The position numbers and the translations under genes were made by a program. From positions 26,565,184-26,629,183 of the forward strand of contig CM055896.1 in NCBI GenBank assembly GCA_029582155.1: a stretch of 64,000 nt of DNA, read 5' to 3'. The notes under the pieces are model-generated. The model was not told where the DNA came from, made no database searches, and saw only the letters and a list, made by a program, of their open reading frames with translations. Shown here piece by piece: positions 49,680 to 62,800 of the stretch. Within the stretch, counting starts at the first letter, position 1. Each line of letters starts with the position of its first letter. The DNA comes from Panopea generosa (taxonomy: Eukaryota > Mollusca > Bivalvia > Adapedonta > Hiatellidae).

Positions 49680-50290
49680 CACATTGCTAGTCCACATAAA
49701 ACTGATGCTAGGGATGTAACTGTATAGTTAAAATGACTAAGATGTATACCATATAACACACTTGTAAGTTGCCGCTGTTGTGGAATAACAAGTATAACTC
49801 CAAAAGAAATAATTCTTGTTTCTATGCCAAAAGAGATGGGCTTGACAATGGTTTCGCATATCATACTGGTTTGTGTTCTGGGCTTCAGATTTAAAATATG
49901 TTTCAAAAACTCCAAATTAACCCTTACAATAAACACGATATTGCCATGAACACCATAGTTCACATCCGTACAATAACATGGGTTTAACAGTTTTAGTAAA
50001 CAATTGTATCTGTAAGCCGAGAGGTAAAAACAAAGACTTAGACCCTTTTATCAAACAATTTATTGCTTTTTAACTTGATCGGACATTTGTTTCTTGAAAA
50101 GAACAACTTCTGATGAACGAGATACCAAGGTACATGTAATCTTTGACAATTTCAATAGTTTCGCATTCTGAAGGTCATCTGCAGACTCTGACACCATGGC
50201 GTCATCAGCATTAAGTATTATGAATAGTCTGACAAAACCCACCACAGAATTATCAACGTCTTGTTTATTGCAATCTATACCTTGAACCAT
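49680..50290 (-). pseudogene. Non-LTR retrotransposon reverse transcriptase relic
   Basis: On the minus strand, from 50290 downward: LFIILNADDAMVSESADDLQ (the catalytic F/YADD box with Tyr changed to Asn), then after breaks IQLFTKTVKPMLLYGCELWC (the thumb/post-RT landmark), then FLKHILNLKPRTQTSMI. These are the order and spacing of the C-terminal part of a LINE ORF2. It belongs to a different clade from the L1/Tx1-like copy nearby. It has several frameshifts and is dead. Confidence 0.78.
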
Positions 50291-51932
50291 ATTGATATTT
50301 TGGAAGTATTCTGCATGAATACTTTACTCGTTTAAAAAATGAAAACAACATTATTGAAAAGATCAGTAAAGTCAGTAAATAGGGTTTTTAACTCCAATTG
50401 TTCAAGCAAGTGGTATAATTCCAGATACAAAAATATACGTTAAACACTTGAACAAAGATGTGTTTTGTTAAATGAAAAGACCAATTTATATGCTCATTCA
50501 CTATACCATCTATTCCACTAGAGTTATTCTCCAAATGTTAACAGGTTTTATGCAATGCTGCTTTGCACAATGTACTCGACTGTTGCAATAGTTTTGTTTC
50601 CATTTGTTTTTGTATAATGTTTTGTTGTAATATGGAGGAAAATAAACAATATTAGTATAACCATAATGGTTACATTGTTTTACCTTTGAATAACCCCAAT
50701 CATCGGTCTGATTAGACACAATTATTTCAACAAAGAAGTTTAAAATAAACATGTTCAATACATTCCAGTCAGTGGAACACTTAATTATTGAAACATTAAT
50801 TGTACCAATATTAAAGGTACACGTTCATGAATCTTTAAAATATGATACACTCATATATATGTGTGTGTACGGATGGAGATAACCATATGTGAACAACCGG
50901 ACATAAATCTACAGACCAGACTACGGATAGCGTGCTTGCTACTACAATGCAAACCGAAGACACAATACTATAGAATCAAGCAACCCATGGATATGGTTTT
51001 ACACATCTGGACTGGAGAGACAATTTACATTATTGAACTGATAGCGTTATATGAGTAGGATTCGGTTAAGATTCTACTCACACGCTATATAAAGGACAGA
51101 CGTAGAAACCCGTTGGATCATGAAGATACGGTGAAATGATAGTAATTTATTTCATAAAGGGAGATCACAATAACGGTATTTCCGATTTTTTTTATCTTTT
51201 CAGACGCACACTTACAATGTATGATATATATATAGTTGGAGATCATTGTTTGGGAAAACCAGACATACATCTTCAGACCAGACTACGGCGAGCGAGTCTA
51301 GCTACAATGCAAACAAAAGACTATTTTTGTCCGAATCGATAGCAAAATGCCGGCGATTTATTCCCCTACCCCCCTCCCCACCCCACACATTTTTTTTTAT
51401 CATTTTACAAAAGAAAATCCCTACTGCGGAGTAAAATTAATAATGGAAACGCTGCGTTATAAAGTATTGACGTTCCAACAGCAGGTATACTAGCATCGTG
51501 TGTGAGCTAATCGACAGAAAGGGAATGTAACAATTTTATTATTAAAAAAGACTAAATATCATTTAATCGTCAAAACATTGAAGTCACCTGTATATCCATG
51601 ATAGTAAAATATCCAAAATAATAACAATAGTACACAGGGCTCTGATGGCGGGAAAATAAAAATCCGGGTTCCGTCAATATTTATAACTTTCAAATTATGT
51701 AATGTTATTTTGAAAATTCTATTAAAGCAGAAAATGGAGCTTTTATTCTATAATTGAATAGTCCAGTAGAGCAATCTATTCGATCATATATTTTTCATAA
51801 CTTGAATGCCATGTGAGAAATTAATTAAATATTCATTACAGAAAGGCAAACATGGTTCCAGAGTAGTTTGTATACTGAGTCTGTAAACTGCGAAAAAATA
51901 TTTATAAAGACATAATTGGCATTTGTTGATAG

Positions 51933-51934
<2 letters not shown>
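50291..51934. other. Unrecognised sequence with a 100-bp direct duplication
   Basis: Blocks at about 50870-50970 and 51235-51330 share ACATAAATCTACAGACCAGA / ACATACATCTTCAGACCAGA, CTACGG and TACAATGCAAAC, about 365 bp apart. No gene is recognised. An AC/C-rich stretch occurs near 51365-51390. Confidence 0.5.

Positions 51935-52019
<85 letters not shown>
51935..52019. repeat. (GT)n(GA)n compound microsatellite
   Basis: About 25 GT units (51935-51984) run directly into about 17 GA units (to 52019). Confidence 0.98.
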
Positions 52020-52022
<3 letters not shown>

Positions 52023-53231
52023 GGGGTAGTAGAACACATCATATGTCGTTTAAAGATTGCTAATTATGTCCTCTTATCTGGACTATTTAAGCAAAATAGA
52101 TAACATTTCAAGATGATAATACTTAAAATTTTACTATAAAGTTATGCCCATTTGAGAAAGTTGAACAATTCTAGCGCTAAAATTCCGACTGTGTAATTTG
52201 AGTTGGAATACGTTCATTGACATGTGAATTCTTGCTGCAAGATGAGTAGAACAAAGACGTTATCATAGGGGTGTAATTAAGGATAGTTGAGGATTAAAAA
52301 TACTATTGTTTTAAAAAGTGGACGACATACCATTGAGGAAGAGCTAGACGGTATTGTATATAGAACATAGGGTCGAGACTCATCTATGTAATGGGACATT
52401 TACATGCTCGAGATAACTTGAAATACGAGTTTTAAATGTATACTGTATAGTTGTCCTGAGTTTCTGGAAATATAGTTACTGTATTTATTTCACGTTTCAC
52501 ATTATGTTTAATTAGTTTCATTTTGTTATTTTGATAAACATTCAAACATGCGTATTAGAGATCCAACATAATTATACTCAATGAACGAGTTGTGTTTGCT
52601 GGACGTTCGTGATAACACTACCACTGGTAATGGTATATGTAAACTGCTCTATCACAAACATATTACTGGAACATTGTGAATGAATACACACACTGAACAG
52701 AAAAAAACATCTCTCGGATGAAACGTGTCCTCTGTCTTATGATATTTTGACACTCCAGATGTCAACAAACAATACAATGTAAGTAATGATAAGCCTTTGA
52801 AATGTTTCATTCTAAAAGTCACTTTAGATCCAATACTACGTATTTCCTTCAACCAACAACGTTTTAGTTAATGCATTATCTTGGAATAAAAGAAATGTAA
52901 CTTACTCATATTTCTGTTCTCTACGAAAGATCACCAGTATTATGTAATAATTAGTTCGATGAAAACCTGCTTTTTCAATAATGTATATATAGAAGATAGA
53001 CGTCGGCTATTTGCTCGCGTGACAATGCTTTTTGTTCGCTTTACGCTTTTCGTCCGCATCGCTTATTATCCACAGGAAAAAAATAGAAATACGTTTACGA
53101 CATCACATATAAATATATGTTATATTTACCGCAGAAAGTACTACATATTCACATTGGAAATTACTTCTTATTTTGTTATATACTAAATATACTACTGATT
53201 TCCAAAAATAATTTAAAGTAAATTTCATCTT
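52020..53231. other. Unrecognised AT-rich sequence
   Basis: No gene, transposon end or array was seen before the 37-bp minisatellite starts. Confidence 0.45.
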
Positions 53232-55383
53232 AACGCTAGTCTTGCGACATATAACTTTGGTTGCGACATTTAAGCGTCGGCGCAACATTTAACGTTGGTT
53301 GAGACATTTAGCGTAGGTGTGACATTTTACGTCTGTAGCGACATTTAGCGTCAGTGCGACATTTAACGTTGGTTGTGATATTAAGCGTATGTGCGACATT
53401 TAACGATGCTTGAGACATTTAGCGTCGGTGCAACATTTACCGTTGGTTGCGACATTTAGCGTAGGTGCAATATTGAACGATGGTTGAGACATTTAGCGTC
53501 GGTGCGACATTTACAGTTAGTTGCGACATTTAGCATAGGTGCGACATTTAACGCTGGTTGAGACATTTAGCGTCGGTGCGACATTTAACGCTGGTTGAGA
53601 CATTAGGCGTCGGTGCGACATTTAACGCTGGTTGAGACATTTAGCGTAGGTGTGACATTTAACATTGGTTGAGACATTAGGCGTCGGTGCGACATTTAAC
53701 GCTGGTTGAGACATTTAGCGTCGGTGTGACATTTAACGCTGATTGAGACATTAGGCGTCGGTGCGACATTTAACGCTGGTTGAGACATTTAGCGTCGGTG
53801 CGACATTTAACGCTGGTTGAGACATTAGGCGTCGGTGCGACATTTAACGCTGGTTGAGACATTTAGCGTAGGTGTGACATTTAACATTGGTTGAGACATT
53901 AGGCGTCGGTGCGACATTTAACGCTGGTTGAGACATTTAGCGTCGGTGTGACATTTAACGCTGGCTAAGACATTTAGCGTCGGTGTGACATTTAACATTG
54001 GTTGAGACCTTTAGCGTAGGTGCGACATTTAGCGTAGGTGTGACATTTAGCGTAGGTGCGACATTTAGCGTAGGTGCGACATTTACCGTTGGTTGAGACA
54101 TTTAGCGTAGGTGCAACATTAAATGATGATTGAGACATTAGGCGTCGGTGCGACATTTAACGCTGGTTGAGACATTTAGCGTCGGTGCGACATTTAACGC
54201 TGGTTGACACATTAGGCGTCGGTGTGCGACATTTAACGCTGGTTGAGACATTAGCCGTCGGTGCGACATTTAACGCTGGTTGAGACATTTAGCATAGGTG
54301 CATCATTTAATGCTGGTTGAAACATTAGGCGTCGGTGCGACATTTAACGCTGGTTGAGAAATGAGGCGTCGGTGCAACATTTAACGCTGGTTGAGACATT
54401 TAACGTCGGTGTGACATTTAACATTGGTTGAGACTTTTAGCGTAGGTGCGACATTTAACGTTGGTTGCGACATTTAACGTTGGTTGAGACATTTAGGGTC
54501 GGTGCGACATTTAACATTGGTTGAGACCTTTAGCGTAGGTGCGACATTTAACGTTGGTTGCGACATTAAGCGTCGTTGTGACATTTAACGCTGGTTGAGA
54601 CATTTAGCGTCGGTGTGACATTTAACGCTGATTGAGACATTAGGCGTCGGTGCGACATTTAATGCTGGTTTAGACGTTTAGCGTCGGTGCGACATTTAAC
54701 GTTGGTTGAAACATTAAGAGTCTGTACGACATTTAATGTTGGTTGCCACGTTTACCGACGGTGTGACATTAAACGTTAGTTGAGACATTTAGCGTAGGTA
54801 CGACATTTAACGTTAGTTGTGTCATTTAAAATAGGTGTTCCATTTAACGTTGGTTGAGACATTTAGCGTCGATGCGACATTAAGCGTTGGTATCGGAATT
54901 TAGCGTCGGTGCGACACTTAGCATTGATTGAGACTTTTAGCGTAGGTGTAATATTTAGCGTTGGTTAAGACATGTAGCGTAGGTGTGACATTTAGCATTG
55001 GTTGAGACATTTAGCGTAGGTGCAACATTTAGCATTGGTTGAGACATTTAGCGTCGGTGCGACATTTAGCATTGGTTGAGACATTAAGCGTCGGTGCAAC
55101 ATTTAGCATTGGTTGAGACATTAAGCGTAGGTGCGACATTTAGCATTGGTTGAGACATTTAGCGTAGGTGCAACATTTAGCGTTGGTTGAGACATTTAAC
55201 ATCGGTGCGACATTTAGCATTGGTTGAGACATTAAGCGTCGGTGCAACATTTAGCATTGGTTAAGACATTAAGCGTAGGTGCGACATTTAGCATTGGTTG
55301 AGAAATTAAGCGTAAGTGCGAAATTTAGCACTGGTTTAGAGATTTAGCGTAGGTGTTCTATTTAACGTTGGTTGAGACATTTT
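53232..55383. repeat. 37-bp dimeric minisatellite, left block (about 58 units)
   Basis: Each unit is two related half-units: GACATTTAGCGTCGGTGC (18 bp) and GACATTTAACGCTGGTTGA (19 bp). Variants alternate GCGTAGGT/GCGTCGGT and GCATTGGT/ACGCTGGT. Sub-families change along the array, with AACGCTGG common before about 54700 and AGCATTGG after 54900. The array is split from its right block by a 6-kb TIR element. Confidence 0.95.
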
Positions 55384-55489
55384 AGGCCGTGAGCTAAGAC
55401 CCAAAATTTAACGAATTGGTACCAATCAGACTGGCAAATTGCTGTATTATTTTTTGAATAGATACATGTCTGTGGTATATGAAAAATCA

Positions 55490-55503
55490 GGGGGGGGGGG
55501 GGG
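55490..55503. repeat. Poly-G run (G14)
   Basis: Fourteen G in a row within the left terminal inverted repeat of the 6-kb element. The matching position in the right TIR has only six C/G bases, so the run has expanded since insertion or is a sequencing-length uncertainty. Confidence 0.95.
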
Positions 55504-55964
55504 CACCTCTGAGGCACAGCTTAGTGTCTGATTTTAGTGAGTTTCTATGGTAACTGTAATTTCATTAAGATCATTACAAATAATTTCTTAGTTTTTGGTA
55601 TACAAAACAGTTGCATTAGTGCAGTGAATAATTGTTATATGTGTTATCCAATGGTGTTTAAACAAGAGCAAAAGTGTTCTTCTGATATAAAATACCACAT
55701 TAGGCAATTATTTTGTAATCATTTTGTATTTTTACGTTACAATTACATTTGATGTTACTTTTTAGAAGTAATATTGATTTCCGATATTTCTATTGAAATC
55801 CTTTCCTAGATTTGTTTATAATGTATTAATTTAACATAAACAAAAATACATAATAAAACACAACTGTATCAGATATATAATTTATTATTAGTAGTAATTT
55901 CTTCTAAACAATATTTACGTTACATTCATCTTATAATAACAGTTATATAATCATTCCAAAAATC

Positions 55965-56835
55965 ATCTTAAAATATCAGATCAAATTCCTGCAGACTTTG
56001 ATTCATATTAACACCTATATGGTTTCTTCTCGTCCTAATGCTTTTATAAAAATGTTCTGTGGACACATGTTAGTACAAAACAAACACATTTTTATATCTT
56101 TATATCACATAAAATACGTTACAAAAATGTGAAATGTAACGTTTACAAGAAGTATTTATTCACTTCTTTAAAATTTAATTATCAAGTTTAAATTGGATCA
56201 TATCAAATTCCATGCTTTGATTCATATTAACACCAATATGGTTTCATCTCGTCCTAATGCTTTTGTATAATGTTCTGTTGATACATGTTAGTACAATACA
56301 AACACAATTTTATAACAAAAAATACGTTACAAAAATGTGAAACGTAACATTTACAAGTAGTATTTATTCATTTTTTTTAAATATAATTATCAAGTTTAAA
56401 TTGGATCAGATCAAATTCCTGCATGCTTTATTTCATATTAACACCAATATGGTTTCATCTCGTCCTAATGCTTTTATATAATGTTCTGTTGACACATGTT
56501 AGTACAATACAAACATTTTTTTACAACTTTATATAACATAAAATACGTTACAAAAATGTGAAACGTAACATTTACAAGTAGTATTTATTCATTTTTTTTA
56601 AATATAATTATCAAGTTTAAATTGGATCAGATCAAATTCCTGCAAGCTTTATTTCATATTAACACCAATATGGTTTCATCTCGTCTTACTGCTTTTAAAT
56701 AATGTTCTATTGACACATGTTAGTACAATACAAACATTTTTTTATAACTTTATATAACATAAAATACGTCACAAAAATGTGAAACAAGTTGTATTTATTC
56801 ATTTTGTTTAAATATAATTATCAAGTTTAAATCAT
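55965..56835. repeat. Four tandem copies of a unit of about 210-220 bp
   Basis: The segment with ATTAACACCAATATGGTTTC, TCGTCCTAATGCTTTTATA and AAATACGTTACAAAAATGTG recurs with landmark positions near 56040, 56248, 56460 and 56681. The copies are diverged by several percent. It lies inside the 6-kb TIR element near its left end. Confidence 0.88.
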
Positions 56836-57339
56836 ATCATCATATGGACTGTAATTTAAATCATACAATGACTTCCATATAACATAATAAGAATGACGAT
56901 ACATATCTATAGGTACACTCGCAAAATATGGATTGTGTTTTTAGGAAAATTTTACACAAAATAAACTTCTGTTTCAAGCATTTTGAAATCCAAAGTAACA
57001 TAATCTAATACTGTAATAAAACACAATGTGTATTAAATCCATTCTGTACGTTTACGTTGTGACAAGAAGTAGTTGGATAGTGTACATGTCATCATTACTG
57101 CCATTCTCTCCATCAGAGCTTTCTCTATGTTCCGTATCAAAACTCTTACTCGATTTTTGCAGACAGAGGAGCATTTTAGTGCATTTAACAGACAATGACA
57201 TGTTGGTAATTTACATTATCTAACGTACTTGCAGGAAACATAAATTCTATAACAACCACACAGGTTGAATATCACTTCATCCATTTAGCTTCCAACTAAC
57301 CATCTTCCATGAACCATCCGTGATCTTTTAGACTTGAAT

Positions 57340-58440
57340 TTCAGTAAAGTTTATTAGGCTTCTACGCCAGAGGTCTGATAATTTGCTCGCAATGAGCGGA
57401 GATATAATGTGCCTTCACAGGTTGGAAGTTTTCCTGATTCAACACCAATATATTAAACCCGAAACATCGTGTTGCACAAGCTATTCACTTTAGTATCAGT
57501 AGCCTTTGCAGCATATATCCTACATTTGAAGTCTTGGTGAGATGCAATCAGCTCGCAAAGTTGTACAATCCATTCTTCACCTAACTTTAACATAGCTGAT
57601 TGGAATACACTGGACTTCATAACAAATCTAATTGTAGACTACTTTCCATGACCATTGAAGGCACACACTTGGTCACATCTGGTAAATGCTTGAAAAACTT
57701 TCATTATCACTCAGAGAGTTTCCATATATCTCTCATATATCGCTGTCTATTCTTGGTCCTACATCTGATAAATATATGCTCGATCTCCCTGTAAAGTGCC
57801 AGACATAGCATAAACACATCTTCTGATTCAATGGCAATAGAGTTAAAGTGTTGACTGGCATGTAGCAGCATTTAGCAGGGTGCTAGTTTCAGTTTTTTCG
57901 TGTGAAGATACCGGCTCTTCCACATGACAAACAGTATCATGCGTTAGTTTATAACATTTGTTTTCTGATGTTGCAAACATCTCTTTGTCACCTGTAACGG
58001 CAAGGTAGTACGGGACCTTCCAAGTATCAACAAGAAAATTGGTTAATGCTTTCTTGCCTTCCTAAAAACCTTAGAGGCATCTCTGGTGCTGAATTGGTTG
58101 TCTTCTATTGATATTACAGATCCACAATCCACTTCCCGAGCTTCTTTTATTCATCTCTGCATTATAGTTTACATCAAATACCACAATAATTCTAAAGCTA
58201 TTCTTGCATTGCAGTATCAAATGTGTTTTTGGACAGATCTCCAAAACGTTAGGTTCTCAACACTTACTTTGTTGACAATTACCATAGCATCAGTAACACA
58301 TGCAGGTCTATGTTGGACATGTTCCTTGCAAGTGCAGATTTATTTGTTTTCTTGAGGATACCATGACAGTTAGCCAATGCCAAGGTTAATGGTCCTGGTG
58401 GATTTTGAAGTACTTCCTTCCTAACCAAATGTCATCTAGA
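57340..58440 (-). pseudogene. Decayed protein of a metazoan transposon-associated family
   Basis: Read from 58440 downward in shifting minus frames: ANCHGILKKTNKSALARNM, CVTDAMVIVNKV, IIVVFDVNYNAEMNKRSSG, VPYYLAVTGDKEMFATSENK, FMLCLALYREIEHIFIRC, KVFQAFTRCDQVCAFNGHGK, LGEEWIVQLCELIASHQDFK, and LPTCEGTLYLRSLRANYQTS. The block resembling AFTGCD-x-V/T-S-AF-x-G-x-GK, with the final RANYQ, is one I associate with repeated proteins of unknown function in cnidarians, molluscs and fish. There are many frameshifts and stops. It is probably the element's own gene, but a host-derived passenger cannot be excluded. Confidence 0.62.
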
Positions 58441-59904
58441 TGCTACCAAAATCATGTATTCAAATAACTGGTAATCAACCTCGAGAATGCATTCTATACA
58501 AAATATCTTAATTTGTTTTCTGAACGCTACCGAATATATTTAGGCGTTTCCTTCGCAATATATTGTAAAACTAAACATATGGATTTTCTTTCAAAAGATT
58601 GTATTCTTGATATGTTAAAGCATTAAATTATGTAACTCTTATGTATTCTCTTCCCTTTCCTTATCACTTACAAGATCATTACAATGGCAGCAGATATTGC
58701 TGTAGCTGTTGATAAAAGAGCACAAGCATTTATTCTCAAGTATATGTCTTGGTCTAAATTGTCATCTTTTTGAATGATTTGTGCTTTAAGATCAACATGG
58801 ATAAGTCTTAAATTAGCTAGTAGGATCGCTTTTTGTCCATACATCTGTCTGTCTGTCTGTCCAAATGTCCGAATGGGTATTTAAATGCTTATGGTTTAGG
58901 TAGGATAAGTTTTTTTTTGACAGTTGAAAAACAGATGGAAAAAATATGCAACTGTTTCTAATCACTTAAAAGATGCTTTGCTATGGCTAAAGATCACTCA
59001 AATACCTATTAGCTCGAATGTCTGTCAACAACTTCTATAAATCACTCCTCAGATACTGCTCGATAGGTTTTTACCAAATTTTAAGTGAAGCATTCTTACG
59101 CAAAGTTTGTTCAAATCAAGACCCTGGTGCCAAGACTGGATCCATCCCAGAGGCTTATCAGTTGTTTTCTTATTCAAAGTTTCAACAATATTATTCTTCG
59201 AAAGTGCAATACCTGGCTTTGATTTTTCCAATAAGTATCTCTCTATTTAATAAAGTTTCAATAACCGACCAGCCAAATTCGTTTTTATTCAGGGTTTCAA
59301 GTTTGTTCAAATGAAAGGGTCGGGCTCATTGGGGCCCCAGAAAGGGGAATTATTTATATCATCTTCAGAGCTGGATCATTGTTTAATCATAACAATTTGG
59401 ACGACTGTGTCCTTTAACCCTTATTCTGCTATGGACGTTTGGTTTTATTAGAATATACACACTGTAGTTAAGGGATTGAGTGCATATATCTTCAACCTGC
59501 TATAAAAAGTGTATTTCTTTAAAAAGCATAATCAATTACCGGTAAATACAGACCAGGGATTGGCTTGCATTCAGCAAAATATAACCAACGAGAGTGTTGA
59601 TATTTTGACATGTTAGTTAGATACCCACGGACCTGAATGTTTTTCTGATCTATTTCTGGAATTATATCTTATTCATCTTGAGAACTCTATTGTTTAGTAA
59701 TAACAGTTGGAACTGGGTCCTTTAACAGTGATCTTATGATCTCCATAAAGTTTCAGCAGGGGTCTAAAAAGGGATGGAATTGTGGATTTTCAAAAGTATC
59801 ATCTTCAAATATTGAGCATTGTTAAGTCATAATAGTTGAGACTTGGTTCTTTAAAGAGGAATAAATATCAATAAGGGACCAGCAGGGGCAGAAGAGAAGG
59901 GGTA

Positions 59905-60206
59905 AATGTTGTATGGTGTTAAGTGTTCCTTTCAAAATTGTTTCAGTCATATCGAGATGGTGTTTACTGGAATCAGACAATATTCTAAGCGTTGTCACAC
60001 TGAAATATCATGTCACAGACATATGGTATACTACCCACTCAGTCACATGATACTGACAACAGGTCGACCATACTTATTCTCTAAGTGATGAGCACCAAGT
60101 GTGGAAGATTCTAGTACCATTTTTAATCTTTGGTGTGACCCGACAGTGGATCGATCCCATGACCTACCACATGCGAGGCAGAAGCTCTATCACTAGACTA
60201 CCACTT
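59905..60206 (-). mobile_element. tRNA-derived SINE, older copy of the 33851 family
   Basis: On the minus strand from 60206: AGTGGTAGTCTAGTGATAGA (A box), CTGCCTCGCATGTGG, ATGGGATCGATCC (B box), CACACCAAAGATTAAAAATG, CAGTATCATGTGACTGAGTG, AACGCTTAGAATATTGTC and AACACCATACAA. These match the plus-strand copy in the same order, with scattered changes. It is inserted within the 6-kb TIR element, so it is younger than that element. Confidence 0.82.
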
Positions 60207-61366
60207 ATATTAGAAAAAATGAAAATGTGAGTTTTCAAAAACCTTCAACTCAAGAACGTAGGTCAAATTTTTTTCATATTTCCTATAGAATATTCCTATG
60301 ATAGAGTTTTCTTTAATTAATAAATGGATTGGGGTTTACAGAGGCCTTGTATTAAAATATTTCTATAGTAAATGTGAGAATGCTATCAGTAAATATATCT
60401 TTTTTCAATCTTCTGCAAGTGATATTTTGTATGTCAATTGGTTGATAGTCCTTTATCAAGATTGTTCAAACCGGGTTGCTGGGGTGAAATTAAGGGCTTC
60501 CACAGAGGTTAACTTTTGCAAAGTATTAATAAGCACAATGCATGGAGTTTGAATATTTTACATCTAGTACTGTCTGGTAGCCCTGTATAAAATTTGATCA
60601 ATCTGGAACCCTTTTGTCAAATTTAGGGCCTCCACAGGGGCCAATCCTTTACTCAGGTGATCGACTTACATGGGCTTCTTATTTAAAACAAATGTATAAA
60701 TATTTCAAGTTTGTATTTTCATCAGTTTTTAGTGTTCATGAATTAATTTTGTTAGAAATAAATGTTAAACATGATTAACCAATATATGTATATAAATTAT
60801 GACTAATTGTCAAATTGTGTAAATATTGTGCGATTTACCCCACCCACTTTGATTTTGCTGTAATTCACAAAAAAGAGAGTTTAACATCTAATTTCGATAA
60901 AATCTATTGTTCCTTTTTAACCTTATATCATATCTGATTAAAATATTAGGACATATACCATCTAACATATAAAAAACATAAAATTTATACAATTTCAATG
61001 CAAAAATGTGTTCTTGGTGTTGATGTTTTTAGTTTTTATTAACAAAAATCCATTTATTTTTCAACAGAGTGTGTTTTAATGAAGAACATTACAATTTTCA
61101 TACATTAAGGTGATAAATAACTTAAAACACATACATTTATGCAGTTAAAATTTGAAAATTGGGTGTATATTATAGATAATGATATTTTTTAAGAAATTGG
61201 CGGCCATTTTGGAAGCCATTTTGCAATTGCTCATTTTCAGACATTAAGCTGTGCCCGAGATATGGCCCCCCAGAATTTTTTTGGAGTAGAGATATATATT
61301 TTTCAAAAAATCATAGGGGGAATTTGCCAGAAAAATGGTACCAATTTTTTGTTTAGCTCACGGCCT

Positions 61367-62800
61367 ATTTAGCGTCGATGCGACATTTAGCGTTGGTATC
61401 GGCATTTAGCGTCGGTGCGACATTTAGCGTTGGTATCGGCATTTAGCGTTGGTGTGACATTTAGCATTGGTTGAGACTTTTAGTGTAGGTGTGACATTTA
61501 GAGTTGGTTGAGACATTTAGCGTAGGTGTTCCATTTAACGTTGGTTGAGACATTTAGCGTAGGTGCAACATTTAGCGTTGGTATCGCCATTTAGCGTCGG
61601 TGCAACATTTAGCGTTGGTATCGGCATTTAGCGTCGGTGTGACATTTAGCATTGGTTGAGACTTTTAGCGTAGGTGTGACATTTAGCGTTGGTTGAGACA
61701 TTTAGCGTAGGTGCGACATTTAGCATTGGTTGAGACATTTAGCGTCGGTGTGACATTTAGCATTGGTTGAGACATTAAGCGTAGGTGAACATTTAGCATT
61801 GGTTGATACATTTAGCGTAGGCGTGACATTTAGCGGTGGTTAAGACATTTAGCGTAGGTGCAACATTTAGCGTTGGTTGAGACATTTAACATCGGTGCGA
61901 CATCAAGCATTAGTTGAGACATTTAGTGTCGGTGCAACATTTAGCATTTGTTGAGACATTAAGCGTAGGTGCGACATTTAGCATTGGTTGAGACATTTAG
62001 CGTAGGTGCAACATTTAGCGTTGGTTGAGACATTTAGCATCGGTGCGACATTTAGCATTGGTTGAGACATTTAGCGTCGGTGCAACATTTAGCATTGGTT
62101 AAGACATTAAGCGTAGGTGCGACATTTAGCATTGGTTGAGAAATTAAGCGTAGGTGCGAAATTTAGCATTGGTTGAGAGATTTAGCGTAGGTGTTCCATT
62201 TAACGTTGGTTGAGACATTTAGCGTCGATGCGACATTTAGCGTTGGTATCGGCATTTAGCGTCGGTGCGACATTTAGCGTTGGTATCGGCATTTAGCGTT
62301 GGTGTGACATTTAGCATTGGTTGAGACTTTTAGTGTAGGTGTGAAATTTAGAGTTGGTCGAGACATTTAGCGTAGGTGTTCCATTTAACGTTGGTTGAGA
62401 CATTTAGCGTAGGTGCAACATTTAGCGTTGGTATCGGCATTTAGCGTCAGTGCAACATTTAGCGTTGGTATCGGCATTTAGCGTCGGTGTGACATTTAGC
62501 ATTGGTTGAGACTTTTAGCGTAGGTGTGACATTTAGCGTTGGTTGAGACATTTAGCGTAGGTGCGACATTTAGCATTGGTTGAGACATTTAGCGTCGCAG
62601 TGACATTAAGCATTGGTTGAGACATTAAGCGTAGGTGCACTATTTAGCATTGGTTGAGACATTTAGCGTAGGCGTGACATTTAGCGTTGGTTGAGACATT
62701 TAGCGTAGGTGCAACATTTAGCGTTGGTTGAGACATTTAGCGTCGGTGCGACATTAAGCATTGGTTGAGACATTTAGCGTAGATGCAACATTTAGCGTTG
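61367..62800. repeat. 37-bp dimeric minisatellite, right block (about 39 units)
   Basis: Same family as 53232-55383, enriched in GCGTTGGTATCGGCATTTA and AGCATTGGTTGAGAC variants. An internal duplication of about 840 bp is visible: the segment from about 61372 recurs from about 62216 in the same variant order. The array runs into coding sequence at about 62800. Confidence 0.95.

Larger units (their letters stand above)
55384..61366. mobile_element. 6-kb TIR DNA transposon, decayed, inserted in the 37-bp array
   Basis: The left end AGGCCGTGAGCTAA is perfectly inverted at the right end (TTAGCTCACGGCCT, 61353-61366). Imperfect inverted similarity continues about 140-155 bp, including AATTGGTACCA, CTGGCAAATT and GGCACAGCTTAGTGTCTGA. 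A short duplication of ATTT (or TTT if the element starts TAGGCC) flanks it, restoring the CATTTAGCG of the repeat. Inside are a 215-bp tandem repeat, a decayed minus-strand protein and a minus-strand SINE. I cannot name the superfamily from 3-4 bp of target duplication. Confidence 0.8.

Noticed and set aside
60060..60206. Possible tRNA gene on the minus strand
   Set aside because: Degenerate A and B boxes joined to the SINE body; no complete cloverleaf.
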